From positions 62,001-126,000 of the forward strand of contig NZ_BMOI01000011.1 in assembly GCF_014646995.1 (NCBI RefSeq): a stretch of 64,000 bases of DNA, given 5' to 3'. Under the pieces are notes generated by a model. The model did no database searches, was not told the origin of the DNA, and saw nothing but the letters and a program-made list of their open reading frames with translations. Shown in pieces: positions 9,377 to 18,579 of the stretch. Position numbers and translations under genes: made by a program. How positions within the stretch are numbered: the first letter of the stretch is position 1; each line of letters begins with the position of its first letter. Source of the DNA: Curtobacterium luteum. Its GTDB lineage: Bacteria > Actinomycetota > Actinomycetes > Actinomycetales > Microbacteriaceae.

Positions 9377-11053
9377 CTACGCCTCGATGACCACCGGGAC
9401 GATCATCGGGCGACGACGGTGCTTCGAGTTCACCCAGCGCCCGACCGTGCGCCGGACCACCTGGGTGAAGGCGTGCTGGTCACGCGTGCCGTTCGCGGCG
9501 GCCTCGGCCAGCGCCTTGGCGATCTGCGGACGGACGTCGTCGAACACCGACTCGTCCTCCGCGAACCCGCGCGACTGGATCTCCGGGCCGACGACGCACT
9601 GGCCCGTGGTGAAGTCCACGGCGCAGAAGATGGAGATGAAGCCCTCCTCCGCGAGGACACGGCGGTCCTTCAGGTCGGCGTCGGTGATCTCGCCGACGGT
9701 CGACCCGTCGACGTAGACGTACCCGATGTCGAGCTGGCCCGCGACGCGCACCTCGCCGTCCTTGAGGTCGACGACGATGCCGTCCTGCCCGAGGATGACG
9801 TTCCGCGGCGGGACACCGGTCTGGATCGCGAGGTCGGCGCTCGCGTAGAGGTGGCGGTGCTCGCCGTGCACGGGCAGGACGTTCTTCGGCCGGAGGATGT
9901 TGTAGCAGTACAGCAGCTCGCCGGCGCTCGCGTGCCCGGAGACGTGCACCTTCGCGTTGCCCTTGTGCACGACCTTCGCGCCGAGCTTGGTCAGCCCGTC
10001 GATCACGCGGTAGACGGCGTTCTCGTTGCCCGGGATGAGCGAGGACGCGAGGATGACGGTGTCGCCCTCGCCGATCTCGATCTGGTGCTCGAGGTTCGCC
10101 ATGCGTGCCAGGACGGCCATCGGCTCGCCCTGCGAGCCGGTCGACATGTAGACGATCTGGTCGTCCGGGACGTTCTTCGCCTTCTTCGTGTCGATGAGCA
10201 CGTCGTCCGGCACGCGGAGGTAGCCGAGCTCGGCGGCGATCGTCATGTTGCGGATCATCGACCGGCCCATGAACGCGACCTTGCGGTTCGCGGCGGCCGC
10301 GGCGTCGAGGACCTGCTGCACACGGTGGACGTGCGACGAGAAGCTCGCCACGACGACCTTCTTGCGGGCGCGCGCGATGATGTTCTCGAGGACCGGCCCG
10401 ATGTCGCGCTCCGGGGCGGTGAAGCCCGGCACGTCGGCGTTGGTGGAGTCCGGCAGGAACAGGTCGACGCCCTGCTCGCCGAGCCGCGCGAAGGCGCGGA
10501 GGTCGGTGATGCGGTCGTCGAGCGGGAGCTGGTCCATCTTGAAGTCACCCGTGTGCAGGACCCGACCGGCGGGGGTCGTGATCGCGACGGCGAGGGCGTC
10601 CGGGATGGAGTGGTTCACGGCGACGAACTCGAGGTGGAACGGGCCGAGCTGCTCGGTCTGGTCCTCCTGGACGACGAGCGTGTACGGCTTGATCCGGTGT
10701 TCCTTGAGCTTCGCCTCGACGAGCGCGAGGGTCAGCGTGGAGCCGATCAGCGGGATGTCGCCCTTGAGCTTGAGCAGGTACGGGACGGCGCCGATGTGGT
10801 CCTCGTGGCCGTGCGTGAGCACGACGCCGAGGACGTCGTCGAGGCGGTCCCGGATGGGCGCGAAGTCCGGCAGGATCAGGTCGACGCCGGGCTGGTGCTC
10901 CTCGGGGAACAGCACGCCGGCGTCCACGACGAGGAGCTTGCCCTCGTACTCGTAGACGGTCATGTTGCGACCGATCTCGCCGAGCCCACCGATGGGGACG
11001 ACGCGGAGGGTGCCGGCTTCGAGCGGCTGTGGTGTGGAGATCTGGGTGGGCAT
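9377..11053 (-). CDS. rnj: Ribonuclease J
   Basis: A metallo-beta-lactamase/beta-CASP nuclease with endo- and 5'-exonuclease activity in mRNA decay and rRNA maturation. The zinc-binding motif HGHEDH is at residues 81-86, followed by the beta-CASP region (SSHVHRVQQVLDAAA) and the RNA-specifying HVSGHASAGEL. The length of 558 residues is typical. It lies 48 bases after dapA, in the standard actinobacterial pairing. The ATG start has AGGAC upstream. Confidence 0.97.
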   Translation of the reverse strand: MPTQISTPQPLEAGTLRVVPIGGLGEIGRNMTVYEYEGKLLVVDAGVLFPEEHQPGVDLILPDFAPIRDRLDDVLGVVLTHGHEDHIGAVPYLLKLKGDIPLIGSTLTLALVEAKLKEHRIKPYTLVVQEDQTEQLGPFHLEFVAVNHSIPDALAVAITTPAGRVLHTGDFKMDQLPLDDRITDLRAFARLGEQGVDLFLPDSTNADVPGFTAPERDIGPVLENIIARARKKVVVASFSSHVHRVQQVLDAAAAANRKVAFMGRSMIRNMTIAAELGYLRVPDDVLIDTKKAKNVPDDQIVYMSTGSQGEPMAVLARMANLEHQIEIGEGDTVILASSLIPGNENAVYRVIDGLTKLGAKVVHKGNAKVHVSGHASAGELLYCYNILRPKNVLPVHGEHRHLYASADLAIQTGVPPRNVILGQDGIVVDLKDGEVRVAGQLDIGYVYVDGSTVGEITDADLKDRRVLAEEGFISIFCAVDFTTGQCVVGPEIQSRGFAEDESVFDDVRPQIAKALAEAAANGTRDQHAFTQVVRRTVGRWVNSKHRRRPMIVPVVIEA

Positions 11054-11101
11054 TCGGTCCTGACTGTCGTGCGACGCGCTACCGCTGCGCCGCGGTCTTT
11101 C

Positions 11102-12079
11102 CTAACGTGTGGTGCCTGGCACCTTCGGCAGTGCGCCGCCGGCCGCTGCGTTGCGGTCGGGGCGGAAGTTCGAGAAGTCGGCGCCCGGGATGTCCCGGAC
11201 CGCCTCGAGGGAGGTCTCGATGGCGTACGCCTCGGTGTCCTCGGGGCCGACGAGCGGCAGCCGGACGCGCGGGCTGCCGATGCGGCCGAGTCCGTGCAGC
11301 ACGTACTTCGCCGCGACGGTCCCGGGGACGTGGGTCATGATCGCACGGACCAGCGGCTCGACGCGCTTGTGCTCGGCGGTCGCGGTCGCGAGGTCGCCGC
11401 GGTTCACGGCGTCGACGATCGTGCGGTACGGCGTCGACGTGATGTTCGCCGTCACGCCGATGAGCCCCGTGGCCCCGATCGACAGGTGCGGGAGCACGTT
11501 CGTGTCGTCGCCCGAGAAGTACATGAGGTCGGTGTTGTTGAGCACCCGGGAGACCTCGGCGAAGTCGCCCTTGGCGTCCTTCACGGCGAGGATGTTCGGG
11601 TGGTGCGAGGCCCGCACGATGGTCTCGTACGTGATCGGGATCCCGGTGCGGCCAGGGATGTCGTAGAGGATGACCGGCAGGTCGGTGGCGTCCGCGATCA
11701 TCCGGAAGTGGGTGAGCACGCCCGCCTGCGTCGGCTTGTTGTAGTACGGCGTGACGATCATGACGCCGTCGGCGCCGGCCTTCTCGCTCTGCTTGTAGAG
11801 GTGGATCGCGTGCGCGGTCTCGTTCGAGCCGCCGCCCGTGATGATCTTCGCGCGACCGGCGGCGACGGACTTGCCGACCTCGACCAGGCGGAGCTTCTCC
11901 GGGTCGGTGAGCGTGGACGTCTCACCCGTGGTGCCCGTGACGACGATGCCGTCTGCGCCGGCGGTGATGCAGTCGTCGATGTGCTGCTCGACGCCCGGCC
12001 AGTCGACCTCGCCGTCGGCGGTGAACGGGGTCACGAGGGCGACGAGGACCTGACCGAAGGGATTCTCACGCGTGGACAC
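11102..12079 (-). CDS. dapA: 4-hydroxy-tetrahydrodipicolinate synthase
   Basis: DapA condenses pyruvate with aspartate semialdehyde, the first committed step to diaminopimelate and lysine. The 325-residue TIM-barrel protein has TGTTGE at 48-53, the catalytic Tyr139 in ILYDIPGRTG and the Schiff-base Lys167 in ILAVKDAKG. I chose the GTG at 12079 (VSTRENPFG); the frame is open further upstream but the extra residues do not resemble the family. dapB, the next pathway enzyme, lies 3 kb away on the same strand. Confidence 0.96.
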   Translation of the reverse strand: MSTRENPFGQVLVALVTPFTADGEVDWPGVEQHIDDCITAGADGIVVTGTTGETSTLTDPEKLRLVEVGKSVAAGRAKIITGGGSNETAHAIHLYKQSEKAGADGVMIVTPYYNKPTQAGVLTHFRMIADATDLPVILYDIPGRTGIPITYETIVRASHHPNILAVKDAKGDFAEVSRVLNNTDLMYFSGDDTNVLPHLSIGATGLIGVTANITSTPYRTIVDAVNRGDLATATAEHKRVEPLVRAIMTHVPGTVAAKYVLHGLGRIGSPRVRLPLVGPEDTEAYAIETSLEAVRDIPGADFSNFRPDRNAAAGGALPKVPGTTR

Positions 12080-12165
12080 GGAGACCAGCGTACCGGGGTC
12101 GGGCGACGGGGCCGCAGTCCGCCCGGACGGTGGGCCGCTCGCGCGCACACGGCGTTGTTCGCGTT

Positions 12166-12226
12166 CGCACAACCAAGGTCAGTGCGCACCACGCGTTTCC
12201 GCGGTGTGCGCGGACTTTGGTTGTGC
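12166..12226. repeat. Family B palindromic intergenic repeat, copy 1
   Basis: A 61-bp imperfect hairpin beginning CGCACAACCAAGG and ending CTTTGGTTGTGCG, downstream of folA. The ends match the perfect hairpin at 54315-54376, and the lengths agree within one base. Confidence 0.8.
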
Positions 12227-12273
12227 GGAAACGGAACGCACCGGCACCCGTGGGCGGCGGCGGCGGCGGCGGG

Positions 12274-12315
12274 CGCGCGGCGCGCGGCGCGCGGCGCGCG
12301 GCGCGCGGCGCGCGC
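12274..12315. repeat. Heptamer tandem repeat CGCGCGG abutting the folA stop
   Basis: Five exact CGCGCGG units and one variant run up to the folA stop codon, after a short GGC triplet run from 12253. The same heptamer on the other strand occurs at about 59391-59411. Confidence 0.85.
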
Positions 12316-12866
12316 TACGAGCGCGCGCGCTCGGCGCGGCGCCACTCCAGGAAGCGGAAGCGCGTGCCGTCGACGCGGGACTCCTGCCACGGACCCTCGT
12401 CGACGAGGGTCCACCCCGCACCGAGCTCCGGCGCGACCGTGTCCCCCGGGACCTCGACGTCGACGATCGTCTCGGAGACCCGGTCGGCGAAGGGCAGCGC
12501 GTCGGCGTACACCGCTCCCCCACCCATCACCCAGACCGGCCCGTCCGTGTCGAGCGCCGTCGCGAGGTCGTGCACCACCTCGGCGCCGACTGCGGCCTCC
12601 GAGGAGCTCCATGCCGCGTCGCGGGTGAGCACGACGTTCCGCCGCCCGGGCAGCGGCCGGAAGCGCGGCGGGAGGGACTCCCACGTGCGACGACCCATCA
12701 CGACGGTGGCGTCGCCGGTGACGGTCCGGAAGTGGGCGAGGTCCTCCGGGACGTGCCACGGGATGCCGCCGTCGGCCCCGATCACGCCGGAGACCGACCG
12801 CGCCCAGACCATGCCGACCCCGCGGACGGGTTCCGTCCAGCCGTCGGGCAGCACACCCTCGACCAT
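12315..12866 (-). CDS. folA: Dihydrofolate reductase
   Basis: Reduces dihydrofolate with NADPH, regenerating the tetrahydrofolate that thymidylate synthase oxidises. Recognisable parts of the 183-residue protein are GVGMVWARSVSGVIG with GGIPWHVPEDLAHF (substrate site, acidic residue in EDL), VVMGRRTWESLP and WVMGGGAVYADAL. The ATG overlaps the last base of the thyA stop (TGATG), so the two genes form an operon. The C-terminus ends in a charged stretch next to a GC-rich tandem repeat. Confidence 0.95.
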   Translation of the reverse strand: MVEGVLPDGWTEPVRGVGMVWARSVSGVIGADGGIPWHVPEDLAHFRTVTGDATVVMGRRTWESLPPRFRPLPGRRNVVLTRDAAWSSSEAAVGAEVVHDLATALDTDGPVWVMGGGAVYADALPFADRVSETIVDVEVPGDTVAPELGAGWTLVDEGPWQESRVDGTRFRFLEWRRAERARS

Positions 12867-13693
12867 CAGACGGCGACCGGGGCCGCGATGGACGGGTGGT
12901 GGTGGTACCCGACGACCTCGATGTCCTCGTACACGTAGTCGTCGATGGAGTCGCGCGGCGCGAGCGTCAGCGTCGGCATCGGGTACGGCGTGCGGGTCAG
13001 TTGCTCGCGGACCTGCTCGACGTGGTTGTCGTACACGTGGCAGTCGCCGCCGGTCCACACGAAGTCGCCGACCTCGAGCCCGGTCTGCGCCGCGATCATG
13101 TGGGTGAGGAGCGCGTACGAGGCGATGTTGAACGGCACGCCGAGGAACATGTCCGCGCTCCGCTGGTAGAGCTGGCACGAGAGCTTGCCGTCGTTGACCC
13201 AGAACTGGAAGAACGCGTGGCACGGGGCGAGCGCCATGTCGGGCACGTCCGCGACGTTCCACGCGGAGACGATGAGGCGACGGGAGTCCGGATCGTTGCG
13301 GATCTGCTCGATGACCTGGGCGATCTGGTCGACGTGCTCGCCGGAGGGCGTCGGCCACGAGCGCCACTGCACGCCGTACACCGGTCCGAGGTCGCCGTCC
13401 TCGCCCGCCCACTCGTTCCAGATCCGGACACCGTGCTCCTGCAGCCAACGGGCGTTGCCGTCGCCGCGCAGGAACCACAGCAGCTCGTACGCCACCGACT
13501 TGAAGTGCACGCGCTTCGTCGAGACGAGCGGGAAGCCCTCCGACAGGTCGTACCGCAGCTGGGCGCCGAAGATGCTCCGCGTGCCGGTGCCGGTGCGGTC
13601 GCCCTTCGGCGCGCCTTCCTCGACCACACGACGCAGCAGGTCTTCGTACGGAGTCGGGACGGTGGGATCGGGCTGCACGGTCTCGTCGGTCAC
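12866..13693 (-). CDS. thyA: Thymidylate synthase
   Basis: Methylates dUMP to dTMP using methylene-tetrahydrofolate. The 275-residue protein has the nucleophilic Cys158 in [12 protein letters not shown], the phosphate-binding [10 protein letters not shown] and the C-terminal VVGYHHHP segment. It is followed directly by folA. The start is a GTG at 13693, and TAGGCT sits 6 bases before it, so the transcript is probably leaderless. Confidence 0.97.
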   Translation of the reverse strand: MTDETVQPDPTVPTPYEDLLRRVVEEGAPKGDRTGTGTRSIFGAQLRYDLSEGFPLVSTKRVHFKSVAYELLWFLRGDGNARWLQEHGVRIWNEWAGEDGDLGPVYGVQWRSWPTPSGEHVDQIAQVIEQIRNDPDSRRLIVSAWNVADVPDMALAPCHAFFQFWVNDGKLSCQLYQRSADMFLGVPFNIASYALLTHMIAAQTGLEVGDFVWTGGDCHVYDNHVEQVREQLTRTPYPMPTLTLAPRDSIDDYVYEDIEVVGYHHHPSIAAPVAV

Positions 13694-13699
13694 GCCACG

Positions 13700-13705
13700 A
13701 GCCTA
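13700..13705 (-). promoter_or_regulatory. -10 element of a leaderless start (thyA)
   Basis: Minus-strand TAGGCT, then 6 bases, then the GTG start of thyA. Confidence 0.6.
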
Positions 13706-13768
13706 AACGGGACCACCCACAACGGCGACCTCACAGCCGGGCGCGGCCCCGACCTCCAGGCTCCTGAG

Positions 13769-13774
13769 TACCGT
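13769..13774 (+). promoter_or_regulatory. -10 element of a leaderless start (SDR gene)
   Basis: TACCGT followed by 7 bases and the ATG at 13782. It is divergent from the thyA promoter 64 bases away. Confidence 0.6.
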
Positions 13775-13781
13775 TGTCCCC

Positions 13782-14702
13782 ATGGCCGACACGACCCCCC
13801 AACCGCTCTCGATCGTCGTCGCCGGCGCGTCCGGCTTCATCGGCACCCCGCTCGTCCGGGCGCTCCGCGAGGCCGGGCACCACGTCTCCACGCTCGTGCG
13901 GCGCGACCCCCGCTCCCCCACCGAGTTCCGCTGGGCACCGGGTTCGCGACCCCTCGACCCCGCGGTCATCGACGGCGCGGACGTCGTGGTGAACCTCGCC
14001 GGCGCGAGCATCGGCAAGCTGCCCTGGACCGCCGCGTACAAGCAGGAGATCCTGCGGTCGCGCGTGTCCGCCACCGAGACGCTCGTCGAGGCGATGCGGC
14101 ACACGACGAACCCGCCGGCGCTCTTCCTGTCCGGCTCGGCGTCCGGCGTCTACGGCGACCGCCCCTCCGACGTCCTGCAGGACGATGCCGCTCCCGGCAC
14201 GGGCTTCCTCGCCGAGGTGTGCGTCGCGTGGGAGGCGGCCGCGAACGCCGCCCCGGACGGCGTCCGCGTCGTCACGCTGCGCACCGGCATCGTCGTCGGG
14301 CAGGGCGGTGGCGCGCTCGCACCACTCGCCCCGCTCACGAAGGCGGGTCTCGGCGGTCGGCTCGGCACCGGCGGCCAGTTCTGGCCGTGGATCGCCCTGG
14401 ACGACGAGGTCGGCGCGATCGTGCACCTCGCCACCAGCCCCGAGGCCGCCGGGGTGTCGGGTCCGGTGAACCTGGCGGGACCGGAGCCGGCCGTGTCCGA
14501 CCGCATCACCCACCGCGTCGCCGAGGACCTGCACCGCCCCTACCTGTTCCGGATGCCCGAGTTCGCACTACGCCTCGTCCTCCGGGATGCCGCCGACGAG
14601 ATGCTGCTGTCGAGCCAGCAGATGGTGCCGACCAAGCTCCTGGAGTCGGGCTACACGTTCCGGTACGCGCGTGCCGAGGACGCCGTCGACGCCGCGTTCT
14701 GA
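13782..14702 (+). CDS. TIGR01777-family SDR epimerase/nucleotide-sugar-like protein
   Basis: A 306-residue extended short-chain dehydrogenase of the YfcH/TIGR01777 family, whose substrate is unknown. The NAD(P)-binding motif GASGFIG lies near residues 15-21, followed by VVNLAGASIG, SRVSATETLVEAM, and the C-terminal DUF1731-type region with LSSQQMVPTKLLESGYTF. It is transcribed away from thyA and converges on the dapB operon, from which it is separated by a bidirectional hairpin. Confidence 0.88.
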   Translation: MADTTPQPLSIVVAGASGFIGTPLVRALREAGHHVSTLVRRDPRSPTEFRWAPGSRPLDPAVIDGADVVVNLAGASIGKLPWTAAYKQEILRSRVSATETLVEAMRHTTNPPALFLSGSASGVYGDRPSDVLQDDAAPGTGFLAEVCVAWEAAANAAPDGVRVVTLRTGIVVGQGGGALAPLAPLTKAGLGGRLGTGGQFWPWIALDDEVGAIVHLATSPEAAGVSGPVNLAGPEPAVSDRITHRVAEDLHRPYLFRMPEFALRLVLRDAADEMLLSSQQMVPTKLLESGYTFRYARAEDAVDAAF

Positions 14703-14714
14703 ACGCGACCAGCA

Positions 14715-14762
14715 GACGGCCTGGAGGCCCGGGGCGGCCCCGCCACGTCCCTCCAGGCCGTC
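14715..14762. terminator. Bidirectional hairpin terminator (family A repeat)
   Basis: GACGGCCTGGAGG at 14715-14727 pairs perfectly with CCTCCAGGCCGTC at 14750-14762. It lies between the convergent SDR gene and the TPR-like gene and just overlaps the latter's stop codon. Confidence 0.85.
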
Positions 14763-15213
14763 AGCCGCGCGCCCTGGTGAGCGCTTCGCGCATCGCGGCC
14801 CGCGCCCGCTTGCGGTCACCGGCGGCGTCGTAGACGACGCCGAGTCGGTACCAGCCGCGCCAGTCGGCGGGGTCCTGCTCCACCGCCTCCTTGTACCGGG
14901 GGAAGAGGTCGTCGGCAGCGTCACGCGCCGGACGTCCCGACGGTCGCACGTCGACCACGTCGTCGGGTGCGCCGCCCTCCCGTTCGAGCCGTGCGCCGAG
15001 CCGGGTGATCCGGAAGCCGAAGCGGAGTTCGAGGACGAGCAGGACCGCGCCGATCGCCGCGACCACGAAGAGCGCCACGCCGATGCCGATGCCGATCGGG
15101 ATGCCCGTGGCGATGAACGCGACCGCCCGCTGCCCGACGAGCACGATGTAGAGCACCAGCAGCACCGCCATGAGCGCGGCGACCCAGAACGGTGACCGGG
15201 CGGACTTCAGCAC
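14761..15213 (-). CDS. Two-TM membrane protein with C-terminal TPR-like helices
   Basis: Function unknown. The 150-residue protein has two hydrophobic segments (about residues 9-29 and 33-62) and then a soluble part whose last 40 residues (DPADWRGWYRLGVVYDAAGD) look like one tetratricopeptide repeat. The GTG start has GAGGG upstream, placed across the end of dapB 9 bases away, so the gene is in the dapB transcript. Similar small TPR-containing membrane proteins are common beside dapB in Microbacteriaceae. Confidence 0.8.
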   Translation of the reverse strand: MLKSARSPFWVAALMAVLLVLYIVLVGQRAVAFIATGIPIGIGIGVALFVVAAIGAVLLVLELRFGFRITRLGARLEREGGAPDDVVDVRPSGRPARDAADDLFPRYKEAVEQDPADWRGWYRLGVVYDAAGDRKRARAAMREALTRARG

Positions 15214-15222
15214 GGTCGTCCC

Positions 15223-15969
15223 TCAGCCGATTCCGAGGACACTGCCGAGCCCGACGGTCAGCCCGCGCATCGAGCCGACCGCGGTCAGGGCCGCTCGGAT
15301 CCCCGCCACGTAGGCGACGTCGTCGTTCGTGTCGTGCCGGATCGTCAGGGTCTCGCCGGGACCGCTGAGCAGGACGTCCTGCACGGCCTTCACGCCGGGC
15401 AGCCGCAGCGAGTGGATCGGGATGCTCGCGACCTGCTGCCCGCGGGCGCGCTGGTCGACGTGCGGAGCGTCGACCGGACCGACCTCGCGGCGGGCGTCGG
15501 CGATGAGCTCCGCGGTGCGGACGGCGGTGCCCGAGGGCGAGTCGACCTTGCCCGCGTGGTGCGTCTCAACGATCTCCACCGAGGGGAACCACGGCGCGGC
15601 GATCGTCGCGAGGTGGGTGCCGAGCACGGACCCGATCGAGAAGTTCGGGACGACGAGCACGCCCTGGTCGGGTCGGGCCTCGAGGCCGGCGCGGAGCTTC
15701 GCGAGCCGGTCCTGCGACCAGCCGGAGGTCCCCACGAGGACGTTCGCCCCTGCGACGAGCGCGTTCTCGACGATCGCCGGGCTCAGCGCCGGGACCGTGA
15801 CGTCCACGACGAGCGCCGCGTCGCCGAACACCGACGGCGGGGCCTCGTGCGCGCCGTCCTTCGACGAGAGCCGTGCGACGAGCTCGAAGTCCGGGAGTTC
15901 CTCGACCACCGAGGCCACGAGGGCCCCGAGCCGACCGGTGGCGCCGACGACGGCGACGGGAGTGACCAT
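15223..15969 (-). CDS. dapB: 4-hydroxy-tetrahydrodipicolinate reductase
   Basis: DapB reduces the DapA product in the diaminopimelate/lysine pathway. The 248-residue protein has the N-terminal nucleotide-binding VVGATGRLG, the substrate-binding ETHHAGKVDSPSGTA and the late DVAYVAGIRAAL segment. I prefer the ATG at 15969 (MVTPVAVVG) over one three codons upstream because AGGATGG lies at a good distance before it. Confidence 0.96.
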   Translation of the reverse strand: MVTPVAVVGATGRLGALVASVVEELPDFELVARLSSKDGAHEAPPSVFGDAALVVDVTVPALSPAIVENALVAGANVLVGTSGWSQDRLAKLRAGLEARPDQGVLVVPNFSIGSVLGTHLATIAAPWFPSVEIVETHHAGKVDSPSGTAVRTAELIADARREVGPVDAPHVDQRARGQQVASIPIHSLRLPGVKAVQDVLLSGPGETLTIRHDTNDDVAYVAGIRAALTAVGSMRGLTVGLGSVLGIG

Positions 15970-15980
15970 GCCCACCATCC

Positions 15981-15986
15981 TAGGAT
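15981..15986 (+). promoter_or_regulatory. -10 element of a leaderless start (GNAT gene)
   Basis: TAGGAT followed by 6 bases and the ATG at 15993. It also overlaps the dapB ribosome binding region on the opposite strand. Confidence 0.55.
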
Positions 15987-15992
15987 CGGGGC

Positions 15993-16484
15993 ATGCCGCT
16001 CGACGTCAGGACCGTGCCCGCCGACGCACCGGAGGTCGACGCCCTGCTCGACGCGTACCTCGACGAGCGCGAGCGCACCTTCCCGCGCGCCCAGGGCACC
16101 TACGCGCGGAAGCGCACGCCGGCCGCCGAGTTCACGGTGCCGGACGGGGTGTTCGTCGTGGCGTACGACGACGCCGTCCCGGTGGGGTGCGGCGGGCTGC
16201 GCCGCATCGCGGACGGCCGGACCGAGGACGGCGGGGTCGACGTCCGCTTCGAGGTGAAGCACGTGTACGTCACCCCCGAGGGCCGGGGCCGCGGGGTCGC
16301 GACGGCGGTCATGGACGAGCTCGAGGCGGCTGCCGGAGCGCTCGGCGCGACCGCGGTCGTGCTCGACACGAACGACTCGCTCGTGGCGGCGGGCTCGATG
16401 TACCGCAGCCGGGGCTACGCGCGCGTCGCACCGTTCAACGAGAACCCCAACGCGACCGCCTGGTACCGCAAGCCGGTCCGCTGA
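15993..16484 (+). CDS. GNAT family N-acetyltransferase
   Basis: A 163-residue acetyl-CoA-dependent acyltransferase with unknown substrate. The CoA-binding motif EGRGRGVATAVMDELE follows the beta4 strand VKHVYVTP, and MYRSRGYARV marks the C-terminal fold. It is divergent from dapB and probably leaderless. It converges on the histidine phosphatase gene. Confidence 0.9.
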   Translation: MPLDVRTVPADAPEVDALLDAYLDERERTFPRAQGTYARKRTPAAEFTVPDGVFVVAYDDAVPVGCGGLRRIADGRTEDGGVDVRFEVKHVYVTPEGRGRGVATAVMDELEAAAGALGATAVVLDTNDSLVAAGSMYRSRGYARVAPFNENPNATAWYRKPVR

Positions 16485-16547
16485 GGCGATCCGGGCCTCC
16501 AGGCCGGGCCACGTCCGACGGACGCGACCTGCGGGACCGCGCCGGGC

Positions 16548-17150
16548 TCAGACGGGCTGGTCGACCGGGAGGCCGGTGCGCAGCTCGACCGGGAGGTGCG
16601 CGAGGTCGTTCAGGGTGACGACCTCGGCCGGCTTCGCCGAGCGGATGCGGATGATCGTGAGGGCCGTGTGGGCGACGTTCGTGCCCATCCAGCGCCACTC
16701 GGGTGCTTGGAAGGCCTCGCGGACGAACCAGCCGATGACGGCGTTGTGCGTGATGAGGAGGTCGTGCCGGTCCTCGCGCGCGGGCGTGAACCACTCGGCG
16801 ACCGCGTCGCCCATCTGGGCCTGCCCGGCGATGATCTCCTCTTCCGTGATGCCGCCGTACCAGCCCTGGTACGCGTGCGGCATGTCGGGCGTGGGCCCGG
16901 ACGGGATGCAGTCGAAGAGCAGCGTCGACGGCTCCGGCTGGATCGAGGGCAGCCGCTGGGCGATGAACGCCGCGGTCTCGCTCGGCGCCTCGAGCGGCGA
17001 GTGGTGCACGGCGTCGAACGGCACGCCACCGAGACGGTCCGCGATCAGCGTTGCCTGGCGCTTGCCGCGCTCCGACAGCTTGCCGTCGCGGAGACCGTGC
17101 TCCGCGTCCTGGTGCTCGCCGTGCCGGACGAGGTAGAGGTAGTGCGACAT
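16548..17150 (-). CDS. Histidine phosphatase family protein
   Basis: A 200-residue phosphoglycerate-mutase-like phosphatase. The catalytic LVRHGE is at residues 7-12, and a second catalytic region with LLITHNAVIGWFV is at about 131-143. The substrate is unknown. The ATG lies 8 bases after the end of the M16 peptidase gene, so they are probably cotranscribed. Confidence 0.9.
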   Translation of the reverse strand: MSHYLYLVRHGEHQDAEHGLRDGKLSERGKRQATLIADRLGGVPFDAVHHSPLEAPSETAAFIAQRLPSIQPEPSTLLFDCIPSGPTPDMPHAYQGWYGGITEEEIIAGQAQMGDAVAEWFTPAREDRHDLLITHNAVIGWFVREAFQAPEWRWMGTNVAHTALTIIRIRSAKPAEVVTLNDLAHLPVELRTGLPVDQPV

Positions 17151-17158
17151 GTCGATGC

Positions 17159-18493
17159 TCAGCCCCCCGTGCCGATCGCGGTCTCGAGTTCGTTCTGCTG
17201 CACGGCGCCGACGACCGACGTGATCATCGGGCGGGTCAGGAGGTCCCCCGCGAGCTCCTGCACGTCGGCCCGCGTGACCCGGTCGACGCGTTCGAGTGCG
17301 GTGGCGAGGTCGGTGTACTCCCCGGTGCCGAGCTCGGAGCGGCCCAGGCGGGTCATCCGGGCATCGGAGTCCTCGAGCGAGAGCGTCAGCGCCCCCTCGA
17401 TCTGTCCCTTGGCGCGGCGCAGTTCGTCGTCGGTGATGCCGTCCGCGACCATGCGGCGGAACTCCTGGTCGACGATCTCGACGACACCGGGGACGTTGTC
17501 CGGCGCGCACCCCGCGTAGACCCCGAAGGCGCCGTTGTCGAGGTACGCCGGGGCGAACGAGGAGACCGCGTAGGCCAGGCCGCGCCGCTCCCGGACCTCC
17601 TGGAAGAGGCGGGAGCTCATGCCGCCGCCGAGCACCGCGTTGAGCACGCTCAGCGTCGGGCGGCGCTCGTCGCGAAGGTCGAGCCCCTGCGAACCGCGGA
17701 GCATGCTGACCTGCTCGGTCGGGCGGTGCACGACGGAGAGCTTCGGCTGCGCGGGGTCGGCCACGGGCTGCGGGGACCGGCGGGCCAGCGGTGCGGCCTT
17801 CTCGGCGTGCTGGAACACACGCTCCACCAGCGCACGGAAGCGGTCGTGGTCGACGGCACCGGCGGCGGTCACGACGATGCCGTTGGGGGCGTAGTGCTCG
17901 CGGTAGTGGGCCAGCACTTCATCACGCTGCACGGCGCGGATGCTGTCCGGGGTGCCGCCGATCGGGCGGCCGAGCGGGTGCCCGTCGAACGCGGCGGCGA
18001 AGAAGGCCTCGCCCGCGACGTCGGCCGGGTCGTCGGCGGCCATCGCGAGTTCCTCGAGGATGACGCCGCGCTCGACGTCGAACGCCTCGGGCTCGAGGAC
18101 CGAGCCGGTCACCATGTCGCCGATGACCTGCACGGCCATGGGCACGTCGGCGTCCCGCACCCGGGCGTAGTAGCAGGTGTACTCCTTGGCGGTCGCGGCG
18201 TTGTGCTCGCCGCCCACCGAGTCGAACGCGATGGCGATGTCGAGGGCGCTGCGCTCCGCCGTGCCCTTGAAGAGGAGGTGCTCGAGGAAGTGCGTCGACC
18301 CGTACTGCCCCTCCCGCTCGTCACGCGAACCGACACCGACCCAGAACCCGATGCTCGTCGACGCGGCTCCCGGCACCGCCTCGGTGAGGACACGGACACC
18401 CGAGGGCAGCACGGATCGGCGGACGAAGGCGCCGCCGGACGTCAGGAACGACGTGTCCGGGGCCTCCAGTGGCAACGGCACAGGGTGACTCAT
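17159..18493 (-). CDS. M16 family zinc metallopeptidase (pitrilysin/processing-peptidase type)
   Basis: The inverted zinc motif HFLEH is at residues 68-72 (H68, E71, H72), inside STHFLEHLLFKGT. The 444 residues comprise the active N-terminal domain and the inactive C-terminal M16C domain with RRGLAYAVSSF. In most actinobacteria this gene follows pnp directly and precedes dapB; here about 1.8 kb with a TetR and a PEBP gene separates it from pnp. Confidence 0.93.
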   Translation of the reverse strand: MSHPVPLPLEAPDTSFLTSGGAFVRRSVLPSGVRVLTEAVPGAASTSIGFWVGVGSRDEREGQYGSTHFLEHLLFKGTAERSALDIAIAFDSVGGEHNAATAKEYTCYYARVRDADVPMAVQVIGDMVTGSVLEPEAFDVERGVILEELAMAADDPADVAGEAFFAAAFDGHPLGRPIGGTPDSIRAVQRDEVLAHYREHYAPNGIVVTAAGAVDHDRFRALVERVFQHAEKAAPLARRSPQPVADPAQPKLSVVHRPTEQVSMLRGSQGLDLRDERRPTLSVLNAVLGGGMSSRLFQEVRERRGLAYAVSSFAPAYLDNGAFGVYAGCAPDNVPGVVEIVDQEFRRMVADGITDDELRRAKGQIEGALTLSLEDSDARMTRLGRSELGTGEYTDLATALERVDRVTRADVQELAGDLLTRPMITSVVGAVQQNELETAIGTGG

Positions 18494-18579
18494 CGGAGAC
18501 GAGCCTACTGACCGTCACCGGGGTGCAGCCCAGTTTCACCGCGGTTCACGACGTGCCTCGAATTGGGGTACAGATTTTG

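Noticed and set aside
9419..12628. A 1069-codon open frame antisense to rnj and dapA
   Set aside because: A codon-bias shadow: low-complexity Asp/Arg/Val/Leu-rich translation opposite two well-identified genes.
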